Assembly: GCA_963691655.1 (NCBI GenBank)
Contig: CAVNUY010000011.1
Location: forward strand, 186,001-250,000
DNA length: 64,000 bases
Direction: 5' to 3'
Source of the DNA: Toxonevra muliebris
Lineage: Eukaryota > Arthropoda > Insecta > Diptera > Pallopteridae
Position numbers and translations under genes: made by a program. This document shows positions 32,790-44,054 of this stretch, in pieces (position 1 is the first letter of the stretch; each line of letters starts with the position of its first letter). The notes below the pieces were generated by a model. The model made no database searches and was not told where the DNA came from. It saw nothing but the letters and a program-made list of their open reading frames with translations.

Positions 32790-33453
32790 GACAAAAGTCT
32801 ACATACACCACCGATTTTTCAGTTTCTCCATACCTTAGAATCTAATCAGAAAATTAGATTTGCAATTTCATAAAGGATGATTATTTGTTCCCAAAGAAAA
32901 AAAAAAAATTTACTTCAGTAGCACAAAATCTCTTGAAGAGATCCCAAACTTAGTTACCTTAATATCACGATGCCCAAAGAGGATCCATTAAATATTAAAA
33001 GAGGAATATAATGTTATTGCTCATACTAAATAGCTGGTCCTTCGATAAATTCGTTGTAAATGAAGACTTTTGTCATGTTAATTAATAAATTTGTTCTTGT
33101 TTTTTTAAGAATAAATAGTAAAATTGCAAACCTAACTTTGCTTAAATTTTTTTTCGTTTCACAGAAACTGAAAATTCGGGGTGCTGTACGAAGACTTATG
33201 TCCTTCATTGTTTATAAAATATATCCTTTATTATTATTTTATATTATTATATTACTTTAAGTACTGCAAGTTCTTTTTAAATAAATTTATTTTTAAAAAT
33301 TTATTGAAAACGACCGATTTTGAAATGAATGAAAAATATATATTTGGTCATTTCGTGACCTACTACTAACTCACTCTTTTGTTCCTCTACACCTCTACAA
33401 TGTTCCTCTTACTTGTCAAAAATTCAAAGTGGCTACTTTTTGAAAAAATGCTT
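32790..33453. other. Unassigned AT-rich sequence
   Basis: May include the 3' end of the Harbinger element that starts to be recognisable at about 33733 on the minus strand; no terminal repeat was found. Confidence 0.35.
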
Positions 33454-33927
33454 CTACCATAGGTAAAAGTATTTAGAAAATAGTTTTTGAAGACATTTTG
33501 CGAAGAAAAAACAACGATAAAGTAAGCCAAATTCAAAATAAAACAGTTTTACGTTGGACTTGAGTACTTTTGATAAATACCATATGGACCTAATTAGTTT
33601 TGAAAAAAAATCATCTGGACTTAAGCAGTTATGAAAAACACAGGTGGAGCTGAAAGAAAGCGGAGTTGACAAGGCCTTGTTTCCCAAACGATTATATAGG
33701 GCCTCTAAAAACATTATACTTGGCTTCTTCAATGGCTCTATAAATATGGCCCCAGGAAAAATAGCCCCAAAATCAAAAGTGAAAAATCACCCAAAATTGG
33801 GGCCATTTTTCAATATGAAATATCCCCCCAAACAAAAAAAGGAAAAATAGCCCCAAAATAAAATGAAAAATGGCCCCAATATTTTTTTTCTCAAATATTA
33901 TTTAAAGGAAAAAAGGCCCCAATTAAA

Positions 33928-35000
33928 TTACACAAAAACATTAATTGTATCTTCTACCTTACGTCTACAAAAAGGGCAATTGTAGTTTTCGATATTATAG
34001 GCAACGGAACTGGTCTGCAATTTAAGGACGCATTCGCTACACACTTTTAAATGCCTACATGGCAAGAAGAGAACATCAGGGTTCTTGGCCATGCACACAA
34101 TACAACTGTTATTTTCAGCGGTTTCTACTGGAGTCTCATCTCGCAATTCATCACCATCTTCGCTGTCATCAGTTTCTTCCACATCATCGGTAAAAATATT
34201 TTCTGCCGGAACCAAATTAACTGCGACGTTATTGCCTGCATATGTCATTCTAGTTGTTGAGGCGTTGATTTTTCCACTATTTAATAGGAGAGTTGCTTCT
34301 TCAATATTTTTACCTTTTCCAATTAAATATCGGCGTCGTTTTGGCCTAGTTGCACCATTTTCAGTAAGCAATGCGAATTCCCGACTTTTAAAAAATTCTT
34401 CATTTCGGAGTACATTTAAAAACTTAAAGAAATCTCCGTTCAATCGATTTTCCCAAAACTCCATTGTATGCTTCGACAGCCGAGGTAGTGCAAGTGCTTT
34501 GCTTGCATACACTTATACCATCACAACCCTCCTGAAATGTTAAAAAATAGCATTTTCTATTTAATATTTTTTTAAATATTTGTAACTTGCCTTGGAAATC
34601 CATTTCTTTTCAAAATATTTAAGAAAAGATCCGAAACAATTTTCACTATCCATTACTCGAATGGCTTTCCTCAAGTCTTCGAAAGATTTTTTTATAAGAG
34701 ATGGTGGTAGCAGGGGCAGTGCCATTAGCTTGTGGTATGCTACTGATGCTGGTTTGCAGCTTCTTATATATTGAAGCAACAGCTTACGGCTGCAAATATT
34801 CCGCCTTATGGCCTGGCAAAAATGAAACCAACACACATAAAAGGTTATTTATAATATTTCATGTGTATTTTTATAATTTTACCAGCATCTCATAATTTCA
34901 GCCGTGGAGAAAACCATTTTGAGCGCTTTTCGCATTCCCTTCTCATAATCGGTGACAAATTTTGATGGCTGCATATGCTGTTGCAAATATATTTTAACAT
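33928..35000 (-). pseudogene. MULE transposase with C-terminal RING finger
   Basis: Exons on the minus strand. At about 34975-34883 the MULE core reads SKFVTDYEKGMRKALKMVF, and continues after a 53-bp intron (34882-34830; GT donor, acceptor apparently mutated) with WFHFCQAIRRN. LMALPLLPPSLIKKSFEDLR then leads to YFEKKWISK. A GC-AG intron (donor aag|gcaagt near 34590, acceptor catttcag near 34526) leads to VEAYNGVLGKSIE. After a frameshift near 34445 come FFKFLNVLRNEEFFKSREFA, an acidic linker and a C3HC4 RING from CIVCMAKNPDVLFLPCRHLK to CPFCRRKVEDTI. MULE proteins cut and paste DNA. RING domains usually bind E2 enzymes, so the fusion suggests a ubiquitin-linked function, which is inference. 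The upstream half of the transposase (first catalytic Asp) was not found. Confidence 0.78.
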
Positions 35001-35143
35001 GTGTTCGTGTTCCTCGTCTTTTTTAGCATTAGAATAAAAAATATTGGGAATATCTGTAATACATTTTAAAAAGTTTTCATTAAATTTTATCTTTGAATTT
35101 TTTTGCGGGGTAGAGTTTTACAATTATCACAAAATTCAGCGAT

Positions 35144-35370
35144 TTAATCAACAAAGAAGCACCGAAGGGAAAATTTTTGTGGATAAAAAGGTGCGTAGGA
35201 AAATTTATTTTGAGAAAAATCGCGCGATTTTTCTCTAAAAATATTCATAAAGATATTAATCAACAAAGAAGCACCGAAGAGAACATTTTTGTAGATAAAA
35301 AGGTGCGTAGGAAAATTTATTTAGAGAAAAATCGCGCGATTTTACCCTTCGGTGCTTCTTTGTTGATTAA
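35144..35370. repeat. Palindromic small element with internal duplication
   Basis: The motif ttaatcaacaaagaagcacc occurs twice in direct orientation (35144 and 35257, 113 bp apart) and once inverted, ending at 35370. Between them a cgcgcgattt(t) element is also repeated. The right inverted arm pairs with the second direct copy and its left flank over about 45 bases. This looks like a foldback or MITE that duplicated internally, inside the MULE. Confidence 0.75.
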
Positions 35371-36399
35371 TATCCTTATGAGTATTTTTACCTCTTTCAT
35401 GTATTCAATATATATTATAAGGAACTGTTTAAAACATCGTCGGGGCACAATTTTAAAAGTTGCGTCCATTAAGTATTTTCTGCTATTTTGCGGAATATTT
35501 TCTTTAATTAAGTCTATTGACTTTAAAGAAGAAAATATGCAATAGCTAAATTTATCTTCGATAATGCACGCAGTAAAGAAATTTCGTGGATTTCGAAATT
35601 CCGCCAGACGTTTTCAAGTTAAAATGCTTCAATAACATCAATGCCTGATGTTGGAGAAGAAACGAAAGATTTACTGACTAAATAGTGTAGTCCTCTTCGT
35701 ATTTTGGCAAGTGAAACATTTTTACTATTTTCACATGATTGTTTAACATTACCTGCCACATACATTCCTATAGGCCGTTGTTGCTATATCCAAACATTCA
35801 GATTTTATGGCAGTTTTTGCTTTCAGCTCGTTATATGAGTCTCTTCAGTATAATGATTATGATCTTCATAACCTTTAGCTTTAACACATGTGCTTTCAGG
35901 TAGCAAATTAACCCTGGCTTTACAGGTGTCTCTCCTTTGTATAATCATGGAGAATACCGCTTTGCATTTCTCTCGAATTCGATGATTTGTAACATAAAAA
36001 TAAGAAAAATTAAAAATGACCCCAAAATAATTTTAATATTTTCAAACTTTTTCAATATGAAATATCACCCAAACAAAAAAAAGGAAAAATGGCCCCAAAA
36101 AAATTGGAAATATGGGCCTAACTTTTCGTATTGTTGTAAATAATAGAATATTTTTGGGTGATTTTCCATTTTTGCTTTTGGGGCCATATTTCATAGAGCC
36201 TTCTTCAATATTTAAATCGTCAAAAATTATGCAAATATTGTGCAAAACGCATGCACTGACTATAATATTCACAACAGTGCATAAATTGGTTTACTCGGTA
36301 AAATGCAATAATCTTCTGAATCGCGTCTTTAGCAAACCGAAAGCATTTTCCACTACAATTGTAACGGAATTTTCTTTCTTTTGGCCGGGGTAGAACTCA

Positions 36400-37390
36400 G
36401 CGGTCTCCAGAGGTTCCTTTTGTTACAACTATTTATTTTTGTGCAGAAGACCCTAGTTTCGTTGAACACAAAAACACCACTTAATACTTTTTCAATTCAT
36501 TTAATTATTCAGTAAATAATCTTAAAATCACAAATTCACTTATTCTAACGCTATGGTGATGATATACAATGATATACATGAGAACCAAGAGGGGGCAATT
36601 GTGTAGCGCCGCTGCTATGCTGATGATATACGATGCGTGGAGATGTAGCACCGCTGCTGTGCTTAAGATAATACAATGCTTGGAGAACCAAGAGGGCCGC
36701 TAGTGTAGCGCCGTTTCTGTGCCGGAGATAATGCTTAGAAAACGCGCTAGTGTAGCGCCGCTGCTGTGTTAAAGAAATACTGTGCTTGGATAACCAAGAG
36801 GCGCGCTAATGTAGCGCCGTTGCTGTGCAGGCTTACATCCACGCGTAGAAGTAAGACCTGGTGTTTTATTGCGTACGAGACCAAGTCAGCTTATAATTAT
36901 GAAGGTCGCTACGTACACGTCAATCATATACGAGTCCCGGAGCTTCCTAAAAATGTTCGTATCTGGGTCGCTAGGGTTGTCCGTCAAGGGGGGAGGGGCG
37001 ATTTGCCCTACTGGGATTTTTTTTCCTTGTCCTATTGTCGTTGGTACATCAAATAACTCACCAGCACACTCTGTTTGCTGCTATCCGCTGCTGGCACTCT
37101 GGGTCTTGGTTCGCTGGCTGCTATCCAATATCTCACTATACTGCTATTGTGCACGCTCTTTTATAGCCAGTTCTTCCACTTCCTTGTAGTACAGGAAAAA
37201 TGACGCGCTACTTGTATCTTTTCTACGATTGGCTGTTCTCGATCATATGATCAGATTTTGAATTGTCATCACAGCAGGCTGTCTATCATCATACGATGAT
37301 CCTGTTATTTGTGCGTGTGCTGCTGGCAGCATGAATCGTAGTTTATTTTGTTGTTGTTTGTACTTTTCCTTTTCCCTTTATTCATGCTGG
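36400..37390 (-). repeat. LTR-like insertion in the Harbinger transposase, with minisatellite
   Basis: About 1 kb of foreign DNA interrupts the transposase core. Read on the minus strand it has a promoter-like ctataaaagagcgtgc (about 37163) and, 300 bp further, an aataaa signal (about 36865). That is the spacing of U3-R-U5 in a solo LTR. No paired TG...CA ends with a target duplication could be fixed, so the LTR reading is tentative. Part of it is a minisatellite (36600-36835). Confidence 0.4.
36600..36835 (+). repeat. Minisatellite, five diverged units
   Basis: The core (g)tgtagcgccgctgctgtg, with variants such as gtagcaccgctgctgtg, occurs about five times at 36602, 36645, 36712, 36751 and 36811. 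The spacers share gataatac, atgcttgga and aaccaagaggg words. Confidence 0.8.
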
Positions 37391-38348
37391 TGTACAGTGG
37401 CGGTGTCGATGTACAGTGTGTCTGCATCGATTACTCCTTGTAAAGCTAAGCTGCAGCTATGCTTCCGATTGAAATAATTCTCTTTATTTTCTTTGGGGGC
37501 TTTTATTTTTATGTGAGTGCAATCTATGGTACCAATTACCCCAGGTAGATTTTTAATTCTTTGAAATTTGGCGCTGGACTCTTCTGCTGCAGCTCCTTGT
37601 GGCCACTTCACATATTCATGGCCAATGGAAATAATCCAAGATACAGCATTATTGATTACCATCCAAGCAGTAGACTTAGCCACACCAAATAGGTTTCCCA
37701 GTTGCCTAAATGTGACCGTATTACCAATATACCAAACGTACATGTATTGTAGTATTGAGCTGTCTGTAAAAACCAAAAGCATTTGAAAAAAAATCTAAAG
37801 AATTTTTAGCTTCTTACCTATTAAAAAGTCTACATTTGCACGCCGCAGTCTCATATGGCACTTAAAATCTGTTTCGCTGGAGTTATCAATCTCATCAACG
37901 AAATTTTCAATTTTTTGGTGCTGCTCCGGTAAAACTCGTCGGAGCTTGAGTTCTCTGAGCTTGAATCATCGGAACTACAGGACATTTGGCCCAATAATTC
38001 TTCCGCATGCGCACTTCCCATTAGTATGTTTTGCGGATCAATCAAAAGCATTGAAATGTGAAACGATAAAAGTGTAATTATCACACACTCAATTTAAATC
38101 ATGTTAAAATATTTTTCTTACCAAACCAAATTGTGAATCGTCCATTGTGTTTTTATTTAACTTTTTACTTTTAACTAAATCTTCGTGTAAAGTCTCAAAT
38201 ATAAAGAATAGCAAAAACATCAGCTGTCATTAGAGATGTGTTAATTATCGATAATTTTTTGTAAAGCTGAAGTATTTTGTAATCGAACACCTTTTGGCAC
38301 TTTTTAAGTATATTAGCGAAACAAATAACTGGAATTATTTCTGTTCTC

Positions 38349-38590
38349 ATCGTTAAATGTTCTTATAAAGAGAAAACACTAAAAACAATGCCCACGATTA
38401 ACCGCAATGACTGGGATTCATTAGTGCAATTATCGATCTTTTTAATATGTTTCACCTCTAGCCGCTGAGTTGTTTCATTTTGAATAACAATATAACGAAG
38501 AAGAGACTTAACAACTTGGTCGTTTTATTCGCACATGTTAAACTAGGCAGGCGAATAAAACACAGCTAATATAAAGTTTTACATAGTTGT
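38349..38590 (+). repeat. Dispersed repeat family 1, copy 2
   Basis: Same word order as 9253-9395 and 52859-53060, and extended on the right by aacaacttggtcgttttatt and gcgaataaaacacagctaat. It contains a roughly 30-bp extra segment (ttagtgcaattatcg region) absent from the other copies. Confidence 0.78.
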
Positions 38591-40190
38591 GCAATGCTAA
38601 TATAGTGTTTCCCATTAGGAGAAAGATATTTGTCAATTTGTAATATAATATATAATATTTCTTTGTTTTTTTACAACTGAAAAAGATTGAAAATAGTTCG
38701 AAAATTCACCTGTTTCATGTTTACCGCAAACAAAGTTAATTTTTTTTTTCATTACACGTAAATATTTTAATGATTTGAAGTCAGGCAGACAATTTTGTAA
38801 GCATAAATTTTATTATTTAATATATGGCTTGGAAAGGGATGGCATTTGGCGCCAAATCGAATTTTTTCATAATAATCTTTTTCGATATGAAAATGTGAGC
38901 ATACATTTGATTCGAATTGGAGGAAGGGAATTCTTCCTCTGGAATTTGTATAGATCTTAATTTCTTTTTGGTTTGCTTCAAATCTTAAACAACATAAGCG
39001 TAAAAAAAAAGAAATGATTATTGAAATTGGAACAGAATTTTGAAATTTTAAATATTTTAGCGAACTTAACATTGTTGGATATGTTATATCCCCGGTAAAT
39101 TTATAAAAATAACCTTTGGACAAACATTCACAACTCTGAACTATTCTGTGGATACTTCAAATTTAAGCCCTGAAGCGAATTGAAGCAAACATTAAATGAA
39201 ATAACGAAATTTGTTAGTTCGTACTTTCCCACGTCATAGCGCGTCATAATAGATTTAGAATTTACTATCCGACTTATTTTGTACATCCTTCGGAGTTAAA
39301 ACGTACAGTTGAGATTCCTTGATGGTGATTCTTGAAGGCAATTTGAAACTTGAAAAAGAAAACAATGTTGGATAAGGCCAAAATTGACGGCTGGCACAGA
39401 GTTTTCTTTTAATTGTCTTCAACATTGCTCCATACTGTAACCAAAAGGTACTTAGCTTTTAATTTTAATGAATATGTTAATGTTTTTAAATTATATTTTA
39501 ATTAAATTTTACCTTTAAGCTCTTCATATCATTGTTCAATATAGTATGCTACTTTGTAAGCAAACTAATAACCCGGACATTGGATACCTTTCTCTTCAAG
39601 AGGATTCGTTTTAAGAATGTAGTCTGGTGTTCGAGTTTCAAAAAATCAATTTTTTTTTTATTATGTATTTCGAAAGTACAATGTATCAAGAGTATACTGT
39701 TCAGAACAAAACTCAAAATATTAAAAATGTTTAGCACATAGTCGTGAGCGCCTGTTGGTTAAACAGTATGTGTTGTTAAAACTTTAAAAGAGTTTTTCTC
39801 GAAACAACGTTTTTTTGATCGGCTTGGACGTTTAAAGAAATTCTATGCAATCGATTAAGCTGACATTTATACGTTATTCTACACACCAATGGCTCTTTCA
39901 GGTAGAACAATTGTTTATTTATAATTATTATTTCCTATTTTTTATCCCGATTTTCAACAAAAAAAAGCGAGCTTTTTGAATTTATAAATAAAATTATATA
40001 TAAAAAGGAATAAGGCCAGCGTTCTTTGATGCCCCAAACGCGCCATGTATTTGCAAATTAAAGAAAAATTCAACGGTAAAACCACTCGCTCGCCAACCTT
40101 AGCGAGGTCTACAAAAACTTTGTAAATTTGCGGAAAAACGGGAAAACTTTGGTTGTCTCGTTTGGTTGATTTTGTAGTGAGAATTCAACG
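38591..40190. other. Unassigned AT-rich sequence
   Basis: A minus-strand frame of 118 codons (39123-38767) is open but shows no recognisable domain and has AT-driven composition, so I do not call it. No repeats with edges were found. Confidence 0.4.
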
Positions 40191-41312
40191 GTATGACTCC
40201 GCTATGCACTAATACAGGTGCATTGCCGCCAATTCTCATACAATTGGTTGGGTATGATGATTTCCCGTTTAGAGACCAGTTTCTTGGAGAAACTGCATTG
40301 TGTCCTGCTGACATAGCGGACGAAAATATAATGTATGTGGCTGAATATAAGTGGTACATATTTTTGCACCGTACTTATATTCAGTTCTGTGCGAGCTTTA
40401 ATATTAATATTAAAATTTTGCGTTTGCGTTTTTTTTTTTTTGCGTTCAAGTCATTTGAGTGTACTTTGGTATCACCAAGTCGGGGTGAACCAAAATATTT
40501 TAAGTGAATAATATTGTGATTGGTACCACCAAGTCGTGGTGGACCAATAGTGTTAAATTTATTAATTTCATTACATATTGAACGCGGATCACCAGGTCGT
40601 GGTGCATCTGGAATTTGATAATTAAAATAAGTTTATGGTGTGTGTGTCGCTAACTTGTAGCGACACGGGTAAATTAATTTTAGCCGGTTTACTTTGTGTT
40701 TGAACTTGCGGGAATTTCTTTTTCGGGAATTAATTTTCGGGTCGCGATCCTTGTGCGCGAATACAGAAGGGTTCATAAAACCCATTAACCCAGGGAGTAC
40801 CATTTTGTTTGTGGAGTAGGCTTCTCCTACTATTAACTTTCGTTACCCTTCCCTCTACTAAAATTGTGAAAGTCCGTTTGTGTGCTCGTGAGCCCAGCCA
40901 GTTGTGCGGGTGGAAATAAATTTTACTTCTAGTAAAATTGTGTGGTAGCTCAGTATTGAGCTACAGAAATCGAGCATTTTTTTCAAAAGATATTTTCATT
41001 TTATTGTGAACCTGCGACCACTGAGATAGCTGGCAACGTATGATTCGCAATTTCCAGGCCTTACTATCGAGCGTATGACCCCAGCATTCAACGTAGCTCC
41101 GAAAGGCGTAACATCATCACAGGCATGGTGCCCTTCAAAATTGCAATCTACATCGCCCATAACCTGCGACAATAACCTTTTCACTGAAGAAGATATCACT
41201 CAACTAACATTTGACCTTGTGTTAAAACTAAAAAAACTGTAAAAAAAAAACAAAAACAATTTAACGTGATTGCACAATTAACAATTAAGTATTTGTACTC
41301 CAGTAATAAGTA
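40190..41312 (+). other. 5' region of a jockey-like LINE with serial hairpins
   Basis: This stretch precedes the LINE endonuclease frame at 41313 and has lower AT content. It holds a run of short hairpins at 40471-40970 (see findings). The first three share the loop region caccaagtcgtggtg. No ORF1 protein could be recognised. It may be a 5' UTR or promoter of the LINE, or a separate structured element. Confidence 0.5.
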
Positions 41313-42322
41313 ATGTCTAAGCTTAAAAATATTTTTTGGAACTGTCGCAGTATCCGCAATAAATTCATTGAACCTTTTGATTTTCTTGTTAAAAATGACA
41401 TTGATATTTGCATGCCCTCAGAAACATGGTTAAAGAAAACGAACAAACTTTATCACCAAAATTATTGTTGTTTGCGAAATGACAGAGAAGGTGTGGGTGG
41501 AGGTGCTGTAATACTTGTCAAAAAATCAATAAATTTTACAGAAATTCCTAATATTAATACTGAACTAATAGAAAATATCGGGATAAAAATAACATCGCAA
41601 GATGCTAAAGAAATAAAACTTTTCAAACGAGTTACAAAGAGCTGCGCAAAAAATATAAAAAGGATTTGAGAAAACTATTAAACGTTAATGGATCATTTAT
41701 CTTTTGTGGTGACCTCAACCGCAAACACCGGAACTGGGGCTCTGTAAGAGCAAACCCCTGGGGAAATATACTTAACGAACTTACCTCATTTTTTCCTATT
41801 ACGTTTTTGCATACAAGCGATCCAACATACGTGCCCCCATTGAGTAGATCTTCACCTTTAAATCTAGATCTTATTCTCTCAAATACTCCCCTTTTTATTT
41901 CGTAGTCAGTAGCTCTAAATGAATTTAATTGTGATCATTTGCCGGTAAAATTTGAAATTAGCCTTAATATTGCTTATCAAGAAAACCTTTTCATGGATTA
42001 TAAAAACTGGAATTGGAAAATTTATCGTTCTTCTCTTAAGAATTCTCTTAGTCATTTACCAACAAATCTATGGGATATAACTACCACCAATGCAATCGAT
42101 AGAAACTTGGAAAGTTTTAATGAGAAGTTAGTAGCAGCAGTACACAATGCTGTACCACAAAGAGCACTTAAAATAAATTTTATAAAGTTGCCCTCTTATA
42201 TATTAAACTTAATAAAGACAAGAAACTACTTGCGTAGACGATGGAGTTGTTATAGGCAAAAGTCAGATTTTGAAATTATGTCAACATATTCTGCGCACAC
42301 CCAGAAAAATACCCATCTCTAA
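41313..42322 (+). pseudogene. Jockey-like LINE ORF2, endonuclease part, 3'-truncated
   Basis: Three frames in series. From ATG 41313 (KLKNIFWNCRSIRNKFIEPF, ICMPSETWLKK, VGGGAVILVKKSI) the start of an AP-type endonuclease is clear, with the catalytic Glu in SETW. From 41666 the next frame has FIFCGDLNRKHRNWGS, the GDxN motif, and NPWGNILNEL. From 41939 the frame carries the region after the SDH motif and the linker to RT (IKTRNYLRRRWSCYR). Shifts lie near 41650 and 41905. Sequence similarity ends at about 42320 and no RT follows. It is a 5' fragment of a jockey-type LINE. Confidence 0.8.
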
Positions 42323-42755
42323 AACAAAGAAAAAGTTTCCTCAATTTGAATCCACGAAAATTTCTCTCGTTTAAGTAAATTTTCCTCAAAATGAAGAAAA
42401 ATGTGCTCCTTTCATGCAACCATGGTGTTATTTCTTTATTTTTACAAATTTAGTTACATAGAAAATGTAAGAAAGAGACGAATATACCAAAACTGTTCTC
42501 CATACAAAATTTTGGTATACACAAAAAACTAGCTTTACTGTTTTGGCCTTAGCAGACAATCGCGTACGATTCGCTTTTCTTTTGAATTTTTAAGTCGGCG
42601 TCTCTATTTCAAGCGAAGCGGTTGTGTTTGTGAAAAAAAAATAAAATATATTGAAAAAATATAAATTTCAATAAACTTCAATTTATAATTTTTTGATGGC
42701 TATAAGGATCTTTTGATCATTTCAAGGCGACGACGCCTGTAGTGTACTTATCTAA
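42323..42755. other. Unassigned; possible 5' UTR of the CR1-like LINE
   Basis: No frame or repeat is recognisable. The right half (42600 on) may be the leader of the LINE whose ORF1 starts at 42816. Confidence 0.4.
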
Positions 42756-42815
42756 GTGGAAATCAAGCAAGAAATTAAGAAATTTAAAATAACTAATAGT
42801 ATATTAGATATCAAG

Positions 42816-44054
42816 ATGCCTTGTATTTGCAAGTTGAAGGTTGAGCGTCACCAAGAAAAAGTTAAATGCTGCAACTGCAATGAATATTTCCATTGTAGCT
42901 GTGTAAAGATTAATAAAATTGATGTTGATTATATGACTAAAAATGGCAAACAGTTTAAATGAAGTGCTTGCGTAGCTCAAAGACGCACTTCTCTTCGCTC
43001 ACCATCTGCTATTACTAAACCAACATCATCAACTATACCCGCAACAACTAGTGAAGAAGCGAATTTCGACAAAAACGAAGAGAACTCTCTACCTTCTACA
43101 CCAAAAATGGCTGCTAGTCCACTTTACCAACAACTACGAGAGGATCATCATCAGAATGAGGTACAACAGCAGCAGCAGAATCAACATCAGCATATTAACA
43201 ACAGCATTAATACTGTTATCTCTTTGTCTGGTGGCCGTCAACCAGCGCAGCAGCTAAATAATCAACGGCAAATATTACAGCAACATAGTGCACAACAACA
43301 TCAACTAATTCTGCCTCAGCTTCAACCTAACACCAATAATGCAGTGAGCAATGTGAATTTAGCAGCTCGTCAATCATCGGTAATTACATTAGAGCTCGTA
43401 TATAATGAAATAATATCTCTTAAAAATATGAATGCTAATGCTTTTTCACTTATCCACAATTTACAAGTAGAAAAGAATGAACTAGTAAAGAAAGTTAATG
43501 ATCTTAATAGAGAAATCAACTATCTTAAATTAAAGAGAAGCGAAAAATGCATTAATATTGTTGGTGTTCCTAACATCAATAATAATAATGCTCTCGCTTC
43601 TGCTATGAAAATCTTCACAGTAGGGTTACAATCCGATATCACTGTAAATAACATTGACAATTGTTATGTTAAAAAAATAAAAAACAACAGAGGTTCTACA
43701 GCAACTAATGCATTTAATATTTTATGCGTGAAATTTGTATCTCTTAACAGGAAGAAAGAGATTATGAAGAAAAAAAACTTGCACAGAAAAAACCTATCTG
43801 CTAAGTTGTTTGGTAGTGAGTATAGCAATTATATCTACTTAAATGATTCGTTACCGACTTCTACAACGAACCCCTTAAAAGCTGCTCAAAAGTTTAAAAA
43901 AGAAAACAAGTTTAGATATGTTTGGGTTAGTAATGGTAGGGTTTTAATGCGTAAAAACGAAGGCGAAACTGCAATTATTGTAAACTCATTTGAGGATCTT
44001 AGTATAATTAATAATTCACATTTAAGTAATCATATTTCTGTAAACCATGAATGA
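42816..44054 (+). pseudogene. CR1-like ORF1: PHD-type finger, coiled coil, RNA-binding module
   Basis: From ATG 42816 the protein begins CICKLKVERHQEKVKCCNCN and EYFHCSCVKI, a PHD-like zinc finger with C-x-C, C-x2-C and H-x2-C spacing. A TGA at 42960-42962 interrupts it. The frame then continues through a Ser/Thr-rich linker and a Gln/His/Asn-rich stretch (about 43150-43330). A coiled coil follows (ELVKKVNDLNREINYLKLKR) and an RRM-like module from INIVGVPNINNNN to RNEGE-type basic sequence near 43950. The main uninterrupted part starts at 43107. ORF1 proteins of this type bind element RNA. It ends eight bases past the ORF2 ATG at 44047. Confidence 0.82.

Larger units (their letters stand above)
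33734..36200 (-). mobile_element. MULE-type DNA transposon inserted in Harbinger
   Basis: A 2467-bp element is flanked by the perfect 9-bp duplication ttcttcaat (33725-33733 and 36201-36209). That is the duplication size of Mutator-like elements. The ends are inverted repeats beginning ggctctat(a/g)aaatatgg followed by repeated ggcccca words over about 150 bp on each side. Joining the flanks across one duplication restores the Harbinger coding phase (LNIEE...). The element contains the MULE-RING gene below and a small palindromic insertion at 35144-35370. Confidence 0.92.
33600..38146 (-). pseudogene. PIF/Harbinger transposase gene, interrupted
   Basis: On the minus strand an ATG at 38146 (MDDSQFGL) is followed by an acidic Ser-rich N-terminus (EELLGQMSCSSDDSSSENSS). 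A 54-bp intron with consensus GT-AG sites (37817-37764) joins the MRLRRANVDF region to SSILQYMYVW. The DDE_Tnp_4 core then reads FRQLGNLFGVAKSTAWMVIN and PGVIGTIDCTHIKIKAPKEN, with the first catalytic Asp in IDC. From about 37390 to 36395 foreign DNA replaces the middle of the core. The C-terminal part resumes with VVENAFGLLKTRFRRLLHF and ACVLHNICIIFDDLNIEE. It is then cut by the MULE insertion, and the end is seen again at 33733 downward. Frameshifts occur, for example near 36290. The Myb-like partner protein of Harbinger elements was not found. Confidence 0.85.

Noticed and set aside
33928..34512. RING finger frame as a host E3 ligase gene
   Set aside because: It lies inside a transposon with inverted ends and a 9-bp duplication, and MULE coding sequence continues into it.
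38767..39123. 118-codon minus-strand open frame
   Set aside because: Composition is driven by AT richness, there is no domain and no neighbouring element to explain it, and many frames of this size arise by chance here.
40193..40507. 104-codon frame before the jockey-like LINE as an ORF1 gene
   Set aside because: No knuckle, coiled coil or RRM features, and it runs into the hairpin region.
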